Source: Paralvinella palmiformis
Taxonomy: Eukaryota > Annelida > Polychaeta > Terebellida > Alvinellidae
Length of the DNA stretch: 64,000 bases
Assembly (NCBI GenBank): GCA_025642065.1
Contig: JAODUP010000576.1
Location: 186,001 to 250,000 of the forward strand
Direction of reading: 5' to 3'
Position numbers and translations under genes: made by a program. This document shows positions 12,833-25,125 of this stretch, piece after piece (position 1 is the first letter of the stretch; each line of letters begins with the position of its first letter). Below the pieces are notes generated by a model, which saw only the letters and a list, made by a program, of their open reading frames with translations, was not told the DNA's origin and did no database searches.

Positions 12833-12950
12833 CTGATGGATGGATGTTTTATGGCCACTTTTTTGCACATGGTAAGCTAAATGGGCCGAGTGACCTCCAA
12901 AGGTAATGAAGCGAAGTCAAAGATGAAACACCCTTCAGATAAAGCAAAAT
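12833..12950 (-). repeat. SINE-A, 3' body and (CATC)n tail
   Basis: It reads in minus orientation: ...TTTCATCTTTGACTTCGC, GGAGGTCACTCGGCCCATTT, GTGGCCATAAAACATCC, and a tail of CATC repeats. The same body recurs at 15.8, 20.2, 20.9, 22.3, 22.7, 29.3 and 62.0 kb. Confidence 0.75.
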
Positions 12951-13497
12951 GAACAAAATTAAATAGCATTATTTTCTAGGCCTAAAAACTTTAGTCGTAT
13001 CTAATATAGGAAAGACCAGCCCCTGTATATGATTGACACTGATGGGGGACACATAACTCATAGTAACACAGTAGGTGTGAAGTAATCGTAATTTAATTGA
13101 TCTAATACTTTTTGTCTGAAGCCTGATTTTTTGCCCCAAATCTGACAAGATGTTGAAATATGCTCCCCTCCTCACACAGAGAGAGAGAGAGAGCATTGGT
13201 ATACAACACTGAAGTGGATATGATGTCCGAAGGATGGAAGACTTATTTAGTTGTTTTGCACAGCCAGAAGATAACTTACCAAGTTACTTACCAACCAAAT
13301 AACTGCCTACTGGCTAGCCAGGTAAACAAAGTTACCATCAATACATAAACAACAACGAAGATACAAAATATTATCACTCTGTCAGGTATCAACAGTTCTC
13401 GTGTAATAAATGCGCTAATATTTTCAACCCAGCCTCAAATAACAGTAAGTTATAAATAATAATGCACTTGAGAAGCATACCAACAGTTGGGCAACTC

Positions 13498-13549
13498 GCT
13501 GTAGTCTGGCTCAACAAAAGTATCTGTAGTCTGGCTCAACAGAGGTATC
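13498..13549. repeat. 25-bp tandem duplication
   Basis: GTAGTCTGGCTCAACARAR plus GTATCT occurs twice head to tail. Confidence 0.85.
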
Positions 13550-13831
13550 TGTGCTGTGTATTAAACAATAATATATGTTTGCCCTTGATTAAAGACAACT
13601 AACATTACTAGACACTCATGCAATTATCACTACCCACAAAGGCTATATTTATCCACAAAGCCACAGTTATCTTCAAATGCCTGGCCTCAAAACAAACAAC
13701 ACTGTTCTCAAACGCCTCTCTGCCCAATATAAATATCATTCTCCACCCTCACCTCAAAGCAGTCAGATGCTCCAAAGCTAGGTTACTCCATTAAATACTT
13801 TCCAAATCTCAGTAAGTGTGAGTGGCCTTAA

Positions 13832-14440
13832 AGAGATAGTCCACCTTCATTTCAAATTTTCAGGACTAATATAGCTATACTCACAAATATCATAAATAAT
13901 ATCAAAATGTGTAAATGATCACCCACATATTAAATAATCCAGTTCATAGTGCTGATTAATCCATATTTAATGGCCTGTGGGCGCCGCCATTTTGAAGCTA
14001 GATAGTGACCTAGAGGGTTTTGAATGCTGACGTCACTTCAGCGTATCCGGTTGACTTGAAGTTTGTAGAGCCCGAACAAAAGCATGTAAACAAGTGTGAG
14101 CAAAGAATTATTCCAGAACTAAACGACATTATCAATTTGAGCCAGAAGGAACCTTACAAGAGGAAGATGATTCAAAATGGCTCAGATATTAACGCTCAAG
14201 AGAAACTATAATCCGCGCCAGTCTAGAGAGCGCCAATGTGACGTCAGAGCATTTGAGTTTCTCCTTCCCGCCTTTGAATCTGGCTTCCAGTGCAGCCATA
14301 ATGGCGGTCCTCCAGTTATTTGGATTATTTTCCAATATCTATAATATCAGGTATATTTTGTGATTATTATTGTGGAATGTTTGGTTACTGTTCAAAGCAT
14401 TACATATTTAAGAAATATTTTCTGAGGGTGGACTGTCCCT
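13832..14440 (+). mobile_element. TTAA-flanked MITE with AGRGAYAGTCCACC termini
   Basis: A 609-bp element. The left end AGAGATAGTCCACC and right end GGTGGACTGTCCCT are inverted repeats, flanked by TTAA (13828-13831) and TTAG (14441-14444). TTAA targets occur in piggyBac and Kolobok-type transposons. The inside holds a CCGCCATTTT motif and a 63-codon frame (14020-14211) I do not recognise. A second, truncated copy ends at 19020. Confidence 0.75.
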
Positions 14441-15807
14441 TTAGGTACACGTTACCCAGTAAATCCATGGACATCACCAGTTGGCATCACCTACTCTGAC
14501 GGACCCACCATGACTCAGCTATATTTAGTATTAATGAGACTCCTTTGCACTATCACCATGTTAGAGAAGACATTTAGACCCGCCCAACAGCTTACTGGTT
14601 TTCTGCCTACAATATTCAACACAGGCTGCTCATTCATTACAACACGCTGTCTTAACTTAAGATAACATTAGCAAACCCTGTCTTAAGGACGGACTACTGA
14701 GATAACCTCATGTGTCTTAAAATCAAGAAGGTCTGTTTCTTTGCTACGACAGTACTTATGGACGAGTAAGTTTTGGGGAGTTGGGATGATTGGATGAAAC
14801 ATCTCGCAGTCATTGGGAACACTATGATTACTTACGATGAATCCTTAAACTAAATGTTATTTATCACAACCATTACAAATCTTGGGCAAACGTGAATGAG
14901 TGAGTTAGCCCCCCCCCCCCAACAAAGCTACTTCTAGTTCTACATATTGTCAATAGAACGGGTCATGAATGATCACCTTATATGGCCCTAAAGATGTTGT
15001 CTAAGTAATGTTAGTGTTCATTCTGAAATATACAAACCAGGGCCAAATGAGATGATTAAATAAAAAATACAATAGACCCAGGTAAAACTAGATTTCAAAC
15101 CTTGACCTGTAGGTCTGCACACAGCACACTACTCTACGTCAATGACCTGGAAAGGTCTCTGTCCAGATACTATTGACATGACCAGTGATTTATTGTGTTT
15201 TCTTTATTAAAGATGATAATAATGATGTGTGATTTTCTAGCATCAAATGTATCATTTTGTAGTGTTTTATTTATGTTACCAATGTTAATGTTTTTCAATA
15301 CAATTTATGGTCTATTAATTATGGGTTTTTTCCCTTTTAATTCTGTATATTATTACAACTTCTAATTTCTGTTAACAATAATAACATTACTCATCGTATT
15401 CACATTTTAAACAACTCTTATTTAAACTACTTATTAGACATATTCATAACATATGTTCCTCACAATTCATTCATCATTTCATCCAAAACAAAATAAACAG
15501 AAACATCCCCTTTTTCAAAATCTCTCCTACTGAAAACCCCCCACCATATCTGAATTGTGCATTTAGATTAAAGCCTGCACAATAAAGATAGGCAGTAATG
15601 AACTGTGTCAGTTATAAAACATATGTTGCCATTACTAGCAACCTGTTAGTTCAGAAGCCCAATTTCTTGGCTCATAATACACTGAGGGGGGTCTCATCTT
15701 CATCCTGGCCAGCAGCAAAATTACTATAAAAACACAACAAAAACTGCTCTACCTTGAAGAGTGCATACACCAATCTGGCAGGTCTACTCTAAACTCGCCC
15801 CCTCGCG

Positions 15808-15933
15808 CGACCTCCAAAGGTGATGAGGCGAAGTCAAAGATGAAACAACCTTCAGATATACCCACACCGAGATTCGAACGCGGTGGTAATGATCTGTGGT
15901 CAAACATGCTACCGGTAGACCACGGAGGCGCCC
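15808..15933 (-). repeat. SINE-A, tRNA-like head and body start
   Basis: The minus strand begins GGGCGCCTCCGTGGTCTAC, has a GTTCGAATCTCGG B box, then GAAGGTTGTTTCATC and the shared body GACTTCGCCTCATCACC. It is closely related to the copy at 61980-62097. Confidence 0.75.
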
Positions 15934-18451
15934 TCAGTTCACACAGGGATGAGACTTGTAAATGTGTAAGGCTCAAAATTGGCAACATATCACTCATTAA
16001 GAGAACACTACACAACAGGGGGGGTTGCTTGATTCGAACACTAGCCCGGATATTTGTGGCGCATTATGCTCTAACCACAGTGTACGCTATAGGACCAGGA
16101 ACCCTCACTAAAATAGATCATTTGCTCCATTGTGGCATTCCCAGTCACCCTAATCCCTAACAGTTTGATATATATATATATATATATATTAATGATGTAT
16201 GTGCGAGTCAGGCAACTGCTTATGCCAGTCTCCATTACTCCAGGTAGTGTTCTAACCAATAAAATTCTAGCCAAACAACAAAACTTTAGGTCTGTTCGTC
16301 TCTTCTTCATGAGTTATCTGTACAACATTGAACAATCTTCTACAATATTCCCTCGTCCATCATACTTGGACAAGATCCCTAACTGTGTGCAGCTAAAGCC
16401 CACATGCCTTTCCGTACTCCAGTCCGAGTTCTCTGGCTCACATCAGCAGTGTTACACTTCAGCCCCAATCAGCCAACCTCTCGAAAAACGATACCTCTTC
16501 CCTAAGAGGTTAACATTTACTTTCTAAGGTAAAGAAATCCATGTTCGTTTCAAGATCATACCAACAACCTGAATACCAACAGAGCTTTATATCAACAAGT
16601 GATCACAAATCATCCAACGAGATATTATTAGGACTATCAATACTTATGTCTACATAAATTATACAGCATTCGATGTAGCAGCAGCAATTCTGAGGAACAG
16701 GTCGTCAGAGGCTGATAAGAAATGCCACACCTATTGAAAATGTTGAATTCATTCTCTAAAACTTGGCTGTTCATGTCTTTCTAATTTTTATACCTCTTCT
16801 ACACAGAGGCATCCATCAGTCTTCAATTTAGAAACTATGTAATGGTCACTGGTTTCCTGACTGAGTAAGGAAGGTTACTCTGTAAGTATAACAAGTGTAA
16901 TTGTAACAACTATAACATCAAAGAACCCACCACTCTGTCCACCAAACCTTAACACCTGCACCATTATCAAAAACAAAATGAGCCAGGACCATCCTATTCA
17001 ATCATTGTACAGTAACACTTGTACCTACGACCACCTGTCTTTAGAGACCAAAAGAAAGGGGTCCATAAATATCCATTATACAAAAACCTCTATTATACAA
17101 TTACCTGTGTATTAAACCACCATCTGCTTTGGCCAAGTGCTTCTTTTCCAATGGAAATGAACTTGTCTTAAGCCAACACGAACTTTACATGGCCATACAC
17201 ATTTTACGCACTACGTAATTCTCCAATCTAACATTTATCGACTAATCATGTCAGCCAATCTGCTTGCTGGTTCTAAAAACAGCTCAATACTAATCATACA
17301 ACAATGGCTTCTCCCACAATACAATTGGGAAACAACCGATCGTTTTGTAATTAACAGATCATCACTGTCTTTAAATTATGCTTAAGCTGTGCTCAAGTTT
17401 GGTCTTCCTCCAGTTAATTAGTGTCACCAATGACTAATTATAAAAAACAACAAATTCTTTGATAAATGCATATAAAATCGGGTAAAATGTGTATACAATT
17501 CATAATCATTCCACGCAGGCAATATCTATACATGTGTGTTTATTATGAAAATATGCCGAAACATGAGTAGAAAATATTGTTATCGAAAGAAAAAGTTGGC
17601 CTCATCTTTTATTTAATTTTGTGTCTTGTCATAATCTATTAAACACCAGTCCACATTGGTCGCCAGATGAAATTCTGGTATAAACAACCACCTGTCTTTA
17701 AAGACTATCTAAGGTGGTTCAAAGGGTGGTCACTTATGACAGGATTACTGTATATATATATATATATATATATACACTGTAAAATAAATTTCTTTCAAAC
17801 AAGTTCCAATATTGTTTTTATACGGTGTGATAAATAATTAATGGTGCAACTTGGACCATCCAATCAATCACTGATAAGAACAACTGAGAAGAAACTGCTT
17901 CAGTCAGACTTATTATTAATATGACATCTGGGATATCCACCAATACATGATCACTGAACTGAATTTAATTTAACAGTCGCCTGCCTCTTTAACAAATACA
18001 AGGTAAGCTGGGCACATTCTAGATCATCCAAACCAGGTCAAATGTGCTCCATATTTTGAACTTCATATCATCTAATTGGCTGAAAAATCTGGTGGCGAAA
18101 AAATAGACACAGACAAATTCCAGCTAATGATTCATATCCATAATAGTGTGATGTGTAACAGTGGTACACATAGTTATGACGAGGTGAATGGCAGAACCAT
18201 CATGGTCTATGGGACAGACAAATGCTACACTTATAACTGACTGGTCTCCAACAAGTGTTTGGTTGTTTGTGTAAAGGTCGAACCAAATGGTGGAATACAT
18301 GGTGTGCTGTGATATTTGTTATACTTGTTCAGTGAACGGTGGCATATTGTAGTCCAGTGTACCAGAGCTTAGTATGGTCTACAGTGAGGCAGATGGATAC
18401 ATTGAAGTGTATTTAATTTGTGATATTGTGCTACATTCTTACATAGCAATC

Positions 18452-18738
18452 CAGCCGTGATGACGCAGTTAGTTGGAGTGTAGGACTCATAGCCGAAGGG
18501 CTGTGTGTTCAAGGCTCCAGGAGCTGCAATGCTGACGGTTGGATCACCCATTCATAAATGTGAGAACCTGACAGGACGTGATGGTTATGTGTTTGAGTAA
18601 TGCTTTGGTCCCTCAGGAGATGAGATGTGTGCTGGATGGAAACAGGTCTGAATCAGGGATAATAATACTGTACAGCACCTCAGAACAGGGTAACCTGGTT
18701 CTGGTGATATATAAACATACATTATTATATTATATATC
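18452..18738 (+). repeat. SINE-B copy (tRNA-like head, ATT-rich tail)
   Basis: It aligns block by block with 61656-61954: a head with GTAGGA, a central GAGAACCTGACAGGACGTGATG, then ACAGGTCTGAATCAGGGATA, AATAATACTGTACAGC and a tail of ATTATT. It is more diverged than the right-hand copy. Confidence 0.7.
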
Positions 18739-18857
18739 TATGATGCATTGTGACACATAGTTGTTCAGTAACTACTGTGGTGTGAATTAACACAGTGCTT
18801 AATACAAAAATCCTATGTTTCCTTGCACTATAAAAACAACCCTAACACAATAAGCCT

Positions 18858-19020
18858 GAATCTAGCTTCCAATGCAGCCATATTGCCGGCCCTCTAGTAA
18901 TTTGGATTAATTCCCTATATCTATGATATCAGGTATATTTCGTGATTATTATTGTGGAATTTTTTGTTACTGTTCTAAGCATTACATATTTTTTTTTAAT
19001 TCTGAGGGTGGACTGTCCCT
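18858..19020 (+). mobile_element. TTAA-flanked MITE, 3' part (second copy)
   Basis: It matches the last ~180 bp of the 13832-14440 element (GCAGCCAT, TTTGGATTA, GATATCAGGTATATTT, TTATTATTGTGGAAT, GAGGGTGGACTGTCCCT). It ends exactly before TTAA at 19021-19024. The 5' part is absent. Confidence 0.75.
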
Positions 19021-20146
19021 TTAAATGTGAACATATCACCACATGGTATGACCAATCAAGAGAGCCTCGGATCACACCTTGCTCATCCAACACCAGGTGA
19101 CCTAACATGCTTGCTGTCCCCAGGCAGTGACTGACCAATCAGGAGACACCTCGTATCACACCTTTAATGTTCTAAAATCAGGTGGCTATCTCACCACCAT
19201 TCAGCTTCTGACATGCAACAGAGCAACTTCAGGTCAACCACATCTGTTTTGTGATCAATCAATTAAACTGACCTTTTACTAAGGTAAATGAAAATACATG
19301 CGCCACACACAGTGTTCCCTTCAAAACCCACTACCTCTCCAGTAACATCCACCAGTCAACATAATTCATACATCTAGATAAGTTTACCATGGCCAGCTCT
19401 TATCTACCACAATACGTGCGACTGCCAAAATAACCATAGATCAGCAACTGGCAATTCTTCATTCATTACACCTCTGCTAACATGCGGGTGGTCAGGAATG
19501 GAGCAGATTTGTCCTAGGCTGCCCTAACGGTATTGATTCTGGCTATGTTCCATCAATTAAGCTCAACTGATGTCAAAATCCATTGGCCATCTCCAATCTG
19601 TGTGTAGTGGCCAAAACCCGGAAGACAGTTTATTAGATGAATGTCTCTTGGATGTGCTGCTGATGAAAACCATCAGTGTAAGTCGATATGAATCGCATCA
19701 CACAGAGGTGCATGTGGCGACTGACCTCCGCAGAGGACTGTACTAAGGAGGGCGTAAACAGAGCAAGTAATCTCCAGCCGAACTGATCCCATATTCAAGT
19801 ACTTTCGCTGGAAGAGAATCTGCTGTGGATTGTTTGTCCTTGGCACACAACAGAATCACCCGAATTAGGAAATTATCCCCTGTGCTGTAGATTAGCAAAG
19901 GAAATTGGCAACAGTTCTTCATGCATAGTGTGACTGTCACATCTTACAAACCACACATGATGTGACGTAAAGGCCATTAGTTTATTTCCCCAGGTCATTT
20001 ATATAAGCATTAGTGAGACAGCATACAGAAAAATGGGGGATAAATATTCTTTCAGAAATAAAATTTCTATCTGTATTTTACAGTGACTTCTCTGCATGTG
20101 ATAACCAAATTGATCAAGCAAATCCAAAAAAGCGATTAAGTGAAAA

Positions 20147-20245
20147 GAAAGATGAAACACCCTTCAGATCCAGGTAAACGAAGATTTGAACCTGGGATTG
20201 GAGGTCTGTGATAAAGTGCACTACTTTGTTAGCCACAGAAATGCC
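20147..20245 (-). repeat. SINE-A-related fragment with a different tRNA-like head
   Basis: It shares the GAAGGGTGTTTCATCTTTC body junction. The head (B-box-like AGGTTCAAATC) differs from the 15.8 and 62.0 kb copies, so related SINEs with exchanged heads are possible. Confidence 0.5.
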
Positions 20246-20404
20246 TAATTATTCTTGGTAAAGAAACAATGGTTATTCAATTGGTTCTACACAGAAATCA
20301 GTAGATATAGACACCGGGTTTGACATTAACTTTTTGGGCCAGTGTCCGAAGAAAAAAATCACTTGTACAGAGAACTGGCCAGGTTGGCCTTAGTAGGTAC
20401 GCCA

Positions 20405-20584
20405 CTAGCTACAGATTTTGCAGAACATTTCATCGACTGCCTCATCCTGAAAAAGTCCCAGAAATTCAAATGTCCACTTAGCAATAAACTTTCGTTTCTT
20501 CTTCGCTTCGTATTCCTTTTGCGATACAGAACATCCAGTTGCAGCTTTCTTTTCGGGAATTATGAAGCTGAATGTGGACAACAT
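20405..20584 (-). pseudogene. hAT-like transposase N-terminal remnant (BED-type zinc finger)
   Basis: A 59-codon minus-strand frame starting MLSTFSFIIPEKK and running through KEYEAKKKRKFIAKW to DEMFCKICS before a stop. The pattern (basic KKRKF..KW, then MFCxxC about 20 residues on) matches the start of hAT-derived ZNF862-like proteins, where it opens a BED-type zinc finger. The downstream His ligands and catalytic domain are gone. The family call is recognition by eye. Confidence 0.55.
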
Positions 20585-20840
20585 CTTGAATCATTTCTGG
20601 TTGATATCACTCAGCCAATCACAGCCCACAAAACATTTGAGTGATTACTAAACCGTACTATGAAAAAGCAACAGTCTCGTCAAGTAGCATCGGCGCAGTA
20701 AAACAGGCTAAGAACTGAGGGCCAGTAAAATATTTTTACATCTCACTAGCCCCTGAGCTATTTAAATCCACTAGTCCAGCAAATTTCTTACTACAACAAA
20801 AATTTACCAGTTATTAACACCAGATCATAAATTTGTGTAT

Positions 20841-20929
20841 GTTTGATGTTTTACAGCCAATTTTGGGCACTTAGTAGGCAAAATGAGGTGAGTGACCTCC
20901 AAAGGTAATGAAGAGAAGTCAAAGATGAA
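20841..20929 (-). repeat. SINE-A, 3' body
   Basis: It carries the body blocks TTCATCTTTGACTTC, ATTACCTTTGGAGGTCACTC and GCTGTAAAACATC in minus orientation. The head is missing. Confidence 0.65.
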
Positions 20930-22317
20930 AATCAGCTACACAAAATAGCAAACAAAGACAGTAATAATTTACAAACAGAGGATCAAGAAAGAAACACAAC
21001 TAAAACCGAATATAATTCCTTCAGCAAAGTATGAAAATTGTTAATGTGATATATGGAATCCATATTTATGTTATAATATTAACATAAAATGGGAAAAAAC
21101 AGTGATCAAACAAATAAATAGGAAAGGGACAGAAATCCACCATATAAACAAGACCATGTGCTTTTATTTACTGTAAACAAAGACAACTGGCCAATCAGCA
21201 GAGACTATTCGAGTCACATGACCACCATTATACAAATGGATGTTTATCAGCTCATCAAAATCTCTCCCATCCTTCAAGCATGGTTCTTATATTCAGTAAA
21301 TATTTATAAATATGACATCTGAAATGGTTACAACAGTAGATTTTAGCATTATTTCAGATCTGGAAACTATCGATGATAAATATGTCATTTATCATGACCC
21401 ATTTTCTGTTGAAAATCAGTCCAAAATTCAGCCTACAACTGGGAAGTGCTTTTTAGCAACCATTGGTGAGGTACTGGCGGGGGTGTTTTAACATACGATA
21501 CTTTTCCATTGCAGAAAACGTCAAAACAGCAGAAAATCATTCTATGGGAACCATATTTTCAGTGGTTCTCAGTCACTAACTATTGAAAATATGGCTTGAC
21601 ACAGCAGACAACAAAGCATGTTATGTAGTTTGGTTGTCCCGGACAGGCGGACAACTGTTAGTGTCAAGCCCTGATACAATTATAATATTCATAATCATCA
21701 TAGTGAAACATGGAAAACAATAAGCATTCTCAGCATTATATTACCAAACTAAATAAAAGGTTTAGAAACCAGAAAATCCTTACATCGTAGACTGAAAAGT
21801 AAATTTGTTTAAAATCTAACTCTGGCAAACCCAATTCAGCCAAATGTAACACACTCAAGTTGCTAAGTGATGCAATATATATAATTTTCATGCTTTTACG
21901 GGTGTTTTCCTGCCATATACAATTTGTAAGTCTTTTTCAGAAGAAAGTCTGGTTTAAGATGGCAGCTATGATATTCTGCTAGAAGTGAAATTGTGACTGT
22001 TCAATCGACAAAATGGAGATTTGCTGGGTACAGGTCTTGCCAAAAAATTATTTGAAAAGTGAGCATCATAGATGACATATGATGATATTCAGAGATGATA
22101 CACGTTTATACACTTGGACTGCATCAACAATACAACATACATTATCTCAGCAGTAACACATCCACGTCAACATATCACCATCCGTTTAAATGGTTCTCTG
22201 GTTGTAAGTAACCAGTTAGTATACCAACCTATTTTGCACAGCACTTTTAAGACTCCAAACCCATTCTATATACACATCTGTAGCCTCATTTGTTGAGTAC
22301 GAACCTCAAAAGTGGCC

Positions 22318-22383
22318 ATATCTGGAGGGAGCTCGGCCCATTTAGCGTACCACCAGCAGAAAATTGGCCATAAAACATCAACA
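22318..22383 (+). repeat. SINE-A, 3' body fragment in plus orientation
   Basis: GGAGGGAGCTCGGCCCATTT, then GCGTACCACC and TTGGCCATAAAACATC match the SINE-A body. It is the only copy seen in plus orientation. Confidence 0.6.
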
Positions 22384-22710
22384 CCTTCATTTGTCCAACA
22401 ATTAGCAGGTGTTAGGTCACTACTTCTCATCCTGAACCAACACAACTCCTCTAAGAGATTACAGCTGTCAGAGCAGGGAATGACCATTTCCATCTTGGTC
22501 AGGTTGCTATTTACAGTCCTCCCCACCTCGTAATAGCTTCACCATCACACACACACATTTGGTATCAGGGACCATATTGCCGATGCTACATATGTATCCA
22601 AGTGAATCTTATTTTATTCCATAACTAAACCCCTTCTATTAACTTAGCATCACCCAATGTGTTCCACTGTGAATAACAAGAATAAGTAATCAATCTAAAC
22701 AGGCTGATGA

Positions 22711-22834
22711 TGATTGATGTTTTACAGCCACTTTTATGAACAAGGTAGGCTAAATGGGCAGAGCAACCTCCAAAGGTAATTCAAACACACATGATAGTGA
22801 TCTGTAGTCCAACACGCTACTGATAGACCACAGG
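22711..22834 (-). repeat. SINE-A, internally deleted copy
   Basis: It has the tail block (GATGTTTTACAGCCACTTT on plus), the CTAAATGGGCAGAG block and the head remnant (GATCTGTAGTCCAACACGCT). The middle TTTCATC segment is missing. Confidence 0.65.
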
Positions 22835-23491
22835 AAACACAAAGTGATTTAATGAACACATTTATACCCCATTTTTAAATATCTTATCCTTTGTGTAAAA
22901 TTATGTCTAAAATAGACAAAGTCTAAGCTATGCCATATAGCTAATGTAGTAAATTTGTTATAGCAAACAACTGTTCCATCTATACACAAAAAGATGATAT
23001 AATGTGGAAATGACCATTTTTATCAGTTTGTTCTCTCTATCATAATATATCTACTGATCACATAGTGCTAACAAATGTCACATTAAATGCCCCTCTGTTC
23101 ATTCAAAACATGTATTGGCCACCAAAGAATAGATTTAATGTTACAACCTTAACATTATTTCATCTATAGTTATATATATGCACACATGCAGGGTTGTCCA
23201 GGAAATACAAGGGTGGTAATTACTGGGCGGTATTTCCCGGGAAATACCATCCTGTCCAATACTCCTAAATTAAGTGGGAAATAGATATACCAGGAAATAA
23301 CATTATTGCACATTATTAATGTATTATTTTTCAGTTTTGCTCTTCCAATCATTGCTATTAACTAACCAAGATATCATTCCTTCATGTTATGATAACACAA
23401 ATGAGAAACTTAATGTGTATCAGTATATATATTTATTGAACATATTCACAGATTAGTTATTATCAGTCAGTGAGTCACACAAAACAAATTA

Positions 23492-23917
23492 TCAATCTAT
23501 GTCCACCTTCCCACGAAGGCACCTATAAGTATAACACATAACCAACTTAGAGCCTTTATCCAGTCCAAGACGATTTCTCAACTTTGTCTGTTTTAGTCCA
23601 AAGTTTGAGACGATTCGCTCCATGGATGTTGCACTGGCTGGTAGAGAAAGTAATTTCAATATAAGTGATGACAACTCATGTGACACTGACTCAGATGATA
23701 CAATATCCTTTCACCACACTGTAGGTTTTGTCTTGGAACGTGTACCATCATGCCCCAGTGCCTTAGGCAGAGTAATATTATCTGTCTGGAGACGACACAG
23801 CTCTAATACATACTCCTGAACAGTCTCTGTATGTTCCGGACGTAGATTTCTACCAGTACTCTTATTTCCCGGTTGAATGACAACCCTGCACACCTGTGTA
23901 TTATATTTATTCTTCAT
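23492..23917 (-). pseudogene. hAT transposase C-terminal (dimerisation) domain remnant
   Basis: The last ~60 residues read LILKLLSLPASATSMERIVSNFG...KLRNRLGLDKGSKLVMCY, the hATC dimerisation signature. The preceding ~68 codons are in the same frame, separated only by one TGA (23711-23713) where a tryptophan pair would be expected. No DDE core is found upstream. It lies on the wrong side of the 20.4 kb N-terminal piece to be the same copy. Confidence 0.8.
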
Positions 23918-24361
23918 GGATAGTGTTCAGCATTTTTGGTAAAGTGGTCTACAGCCAGAAAGTATTGCGACATTCATCAGATTGTTGTCAACAAATAATG
24001 AAATATCAAAGATACTCTGAAACATGTCTTGTAAAGTGTCCACACTTCATTTGCACTGACCATATAATCGCATTTAAATGATTAGTTTCTATAAATTAAT
24101 TGAAATATATATTCCTAGGAACCAGGGTTGGTACATACAATGATACATCCCTAGTTTCTTTTACAAAAATCTTTTTTCATGTGACAAATTGATCAAAAAC
24201 TGTTGTTAACTGAAATGTATATAATAATAATGTATATTTAATAAAGCGGCCTTACTAGCAGAAGCCATTCAAAGGTGCTGTATAAATAATATAACACCCC
24301 AAATAACATGTGTGTAAAAACCTTGTAAGTGATTTATAAGATCATAATTTTTTTAAAGAGA

Positions 24362-25125
24362 CGACACACTTTCTAATATCTGCCAGCAACATATTCCACA
24401 GTGGGGACTGCAACACTAAATGCACAATCACCATATGACTTGAGGTGAGACACTGGCACCTGCAATAGTATCTGATGGGATGACTATTGAACACCAGTTT
24501 ACACAGGTATTCCATCAACAAAAATATAAGTTATTAATAAATCTTGAAATGGATATGCTGTCTAACAGGTAGCCAATGTTGTTTTTCCAGCATTGGGGTG
24601 ATATGATCAAATTTTGCTAGTATTTGTCACATGATTTATTTCATGTATTGGTCATAATAATCATTTGAAAATATGATCTCAACCAAAGTACAAATCACCA
24701 GAAAGATGTCAGTATATACTGTAATGCTTGAGATCTTGCAGCACCATTTTGCTCCATTGCCATAGCTCTTGGCCAGTGCGAGGGTGATAGGCAACAAACA
24801 ATCACCACTGAAAACTTTTGGCTTACAAACTTCATCAAAGTATCAAGAAGCTAAGCTAGAAGTCTACCAGATGGGAGGTTGTCAACACACATCCCTTCTC
24901 ATAGGACCAGGAGTTTGTTCTTCTGGTGATTGCCTAATAAGCTGAATCCAGCCTGTTCCCTGCTTTGTTCTTCTTGGATAACACCATCCAGATGAATCCA
25001 ATCACTTGGTAGAAGGTTGGTGATAGGCGTGGTGTGTATGATATGTTGTTGAACTAGTCTTTTCACCAGCAGCATTCACATCTATGGAACAAATTTTCGC
25101 CAGTTTTGGCAGTATACACACCAGT
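24362..25125 (-). pseudogene. Decayed non-LTR retrotransposon (reverse transcriptase remnants)
   Basis: The minus strand, with frameshifts and stops, shows EEQSREQAGF near 24950 (RT motif around EQAGFR) and EKQHWLPVRQ, then LKSYGDCAFSVAVPT near 24400. The latter matches the C terminus of RTE/CR1-like LINEs (LHWLPV...YGDRAFSVAAPTLWN). It is too decayed to assign a clade or true ends. Confidence 0.6.

Larger units (their letters stand above)
13950..20100. other. SLC4 first intron, repeat-bearing stretch
   Basis: Apart from the MITE and SINE copies listed separately, the sequence is AT-rich with no coding signal. Further tRNA-like fragments may lie near 15085-15150 and 16020-16090, where B-box-like AGATTTCAAACC and GATTCGAACAC occur, but they are too decayed to call. 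Confidence 0.4.

Noticed and set aside
16132..16527. 131-codon plus-strand frame
   Set aside because: It includes an (AT)n tract giving an Ile-Tyr run, has no domain and is not supported by splice signals.
22266..22533. Overlapping 73- and 86-codon frames
   Set aside because: The centre matches the SINE-A 3' body (GGAGGGAGCTCGGCCCATTT), so the frames are repeat-derived.
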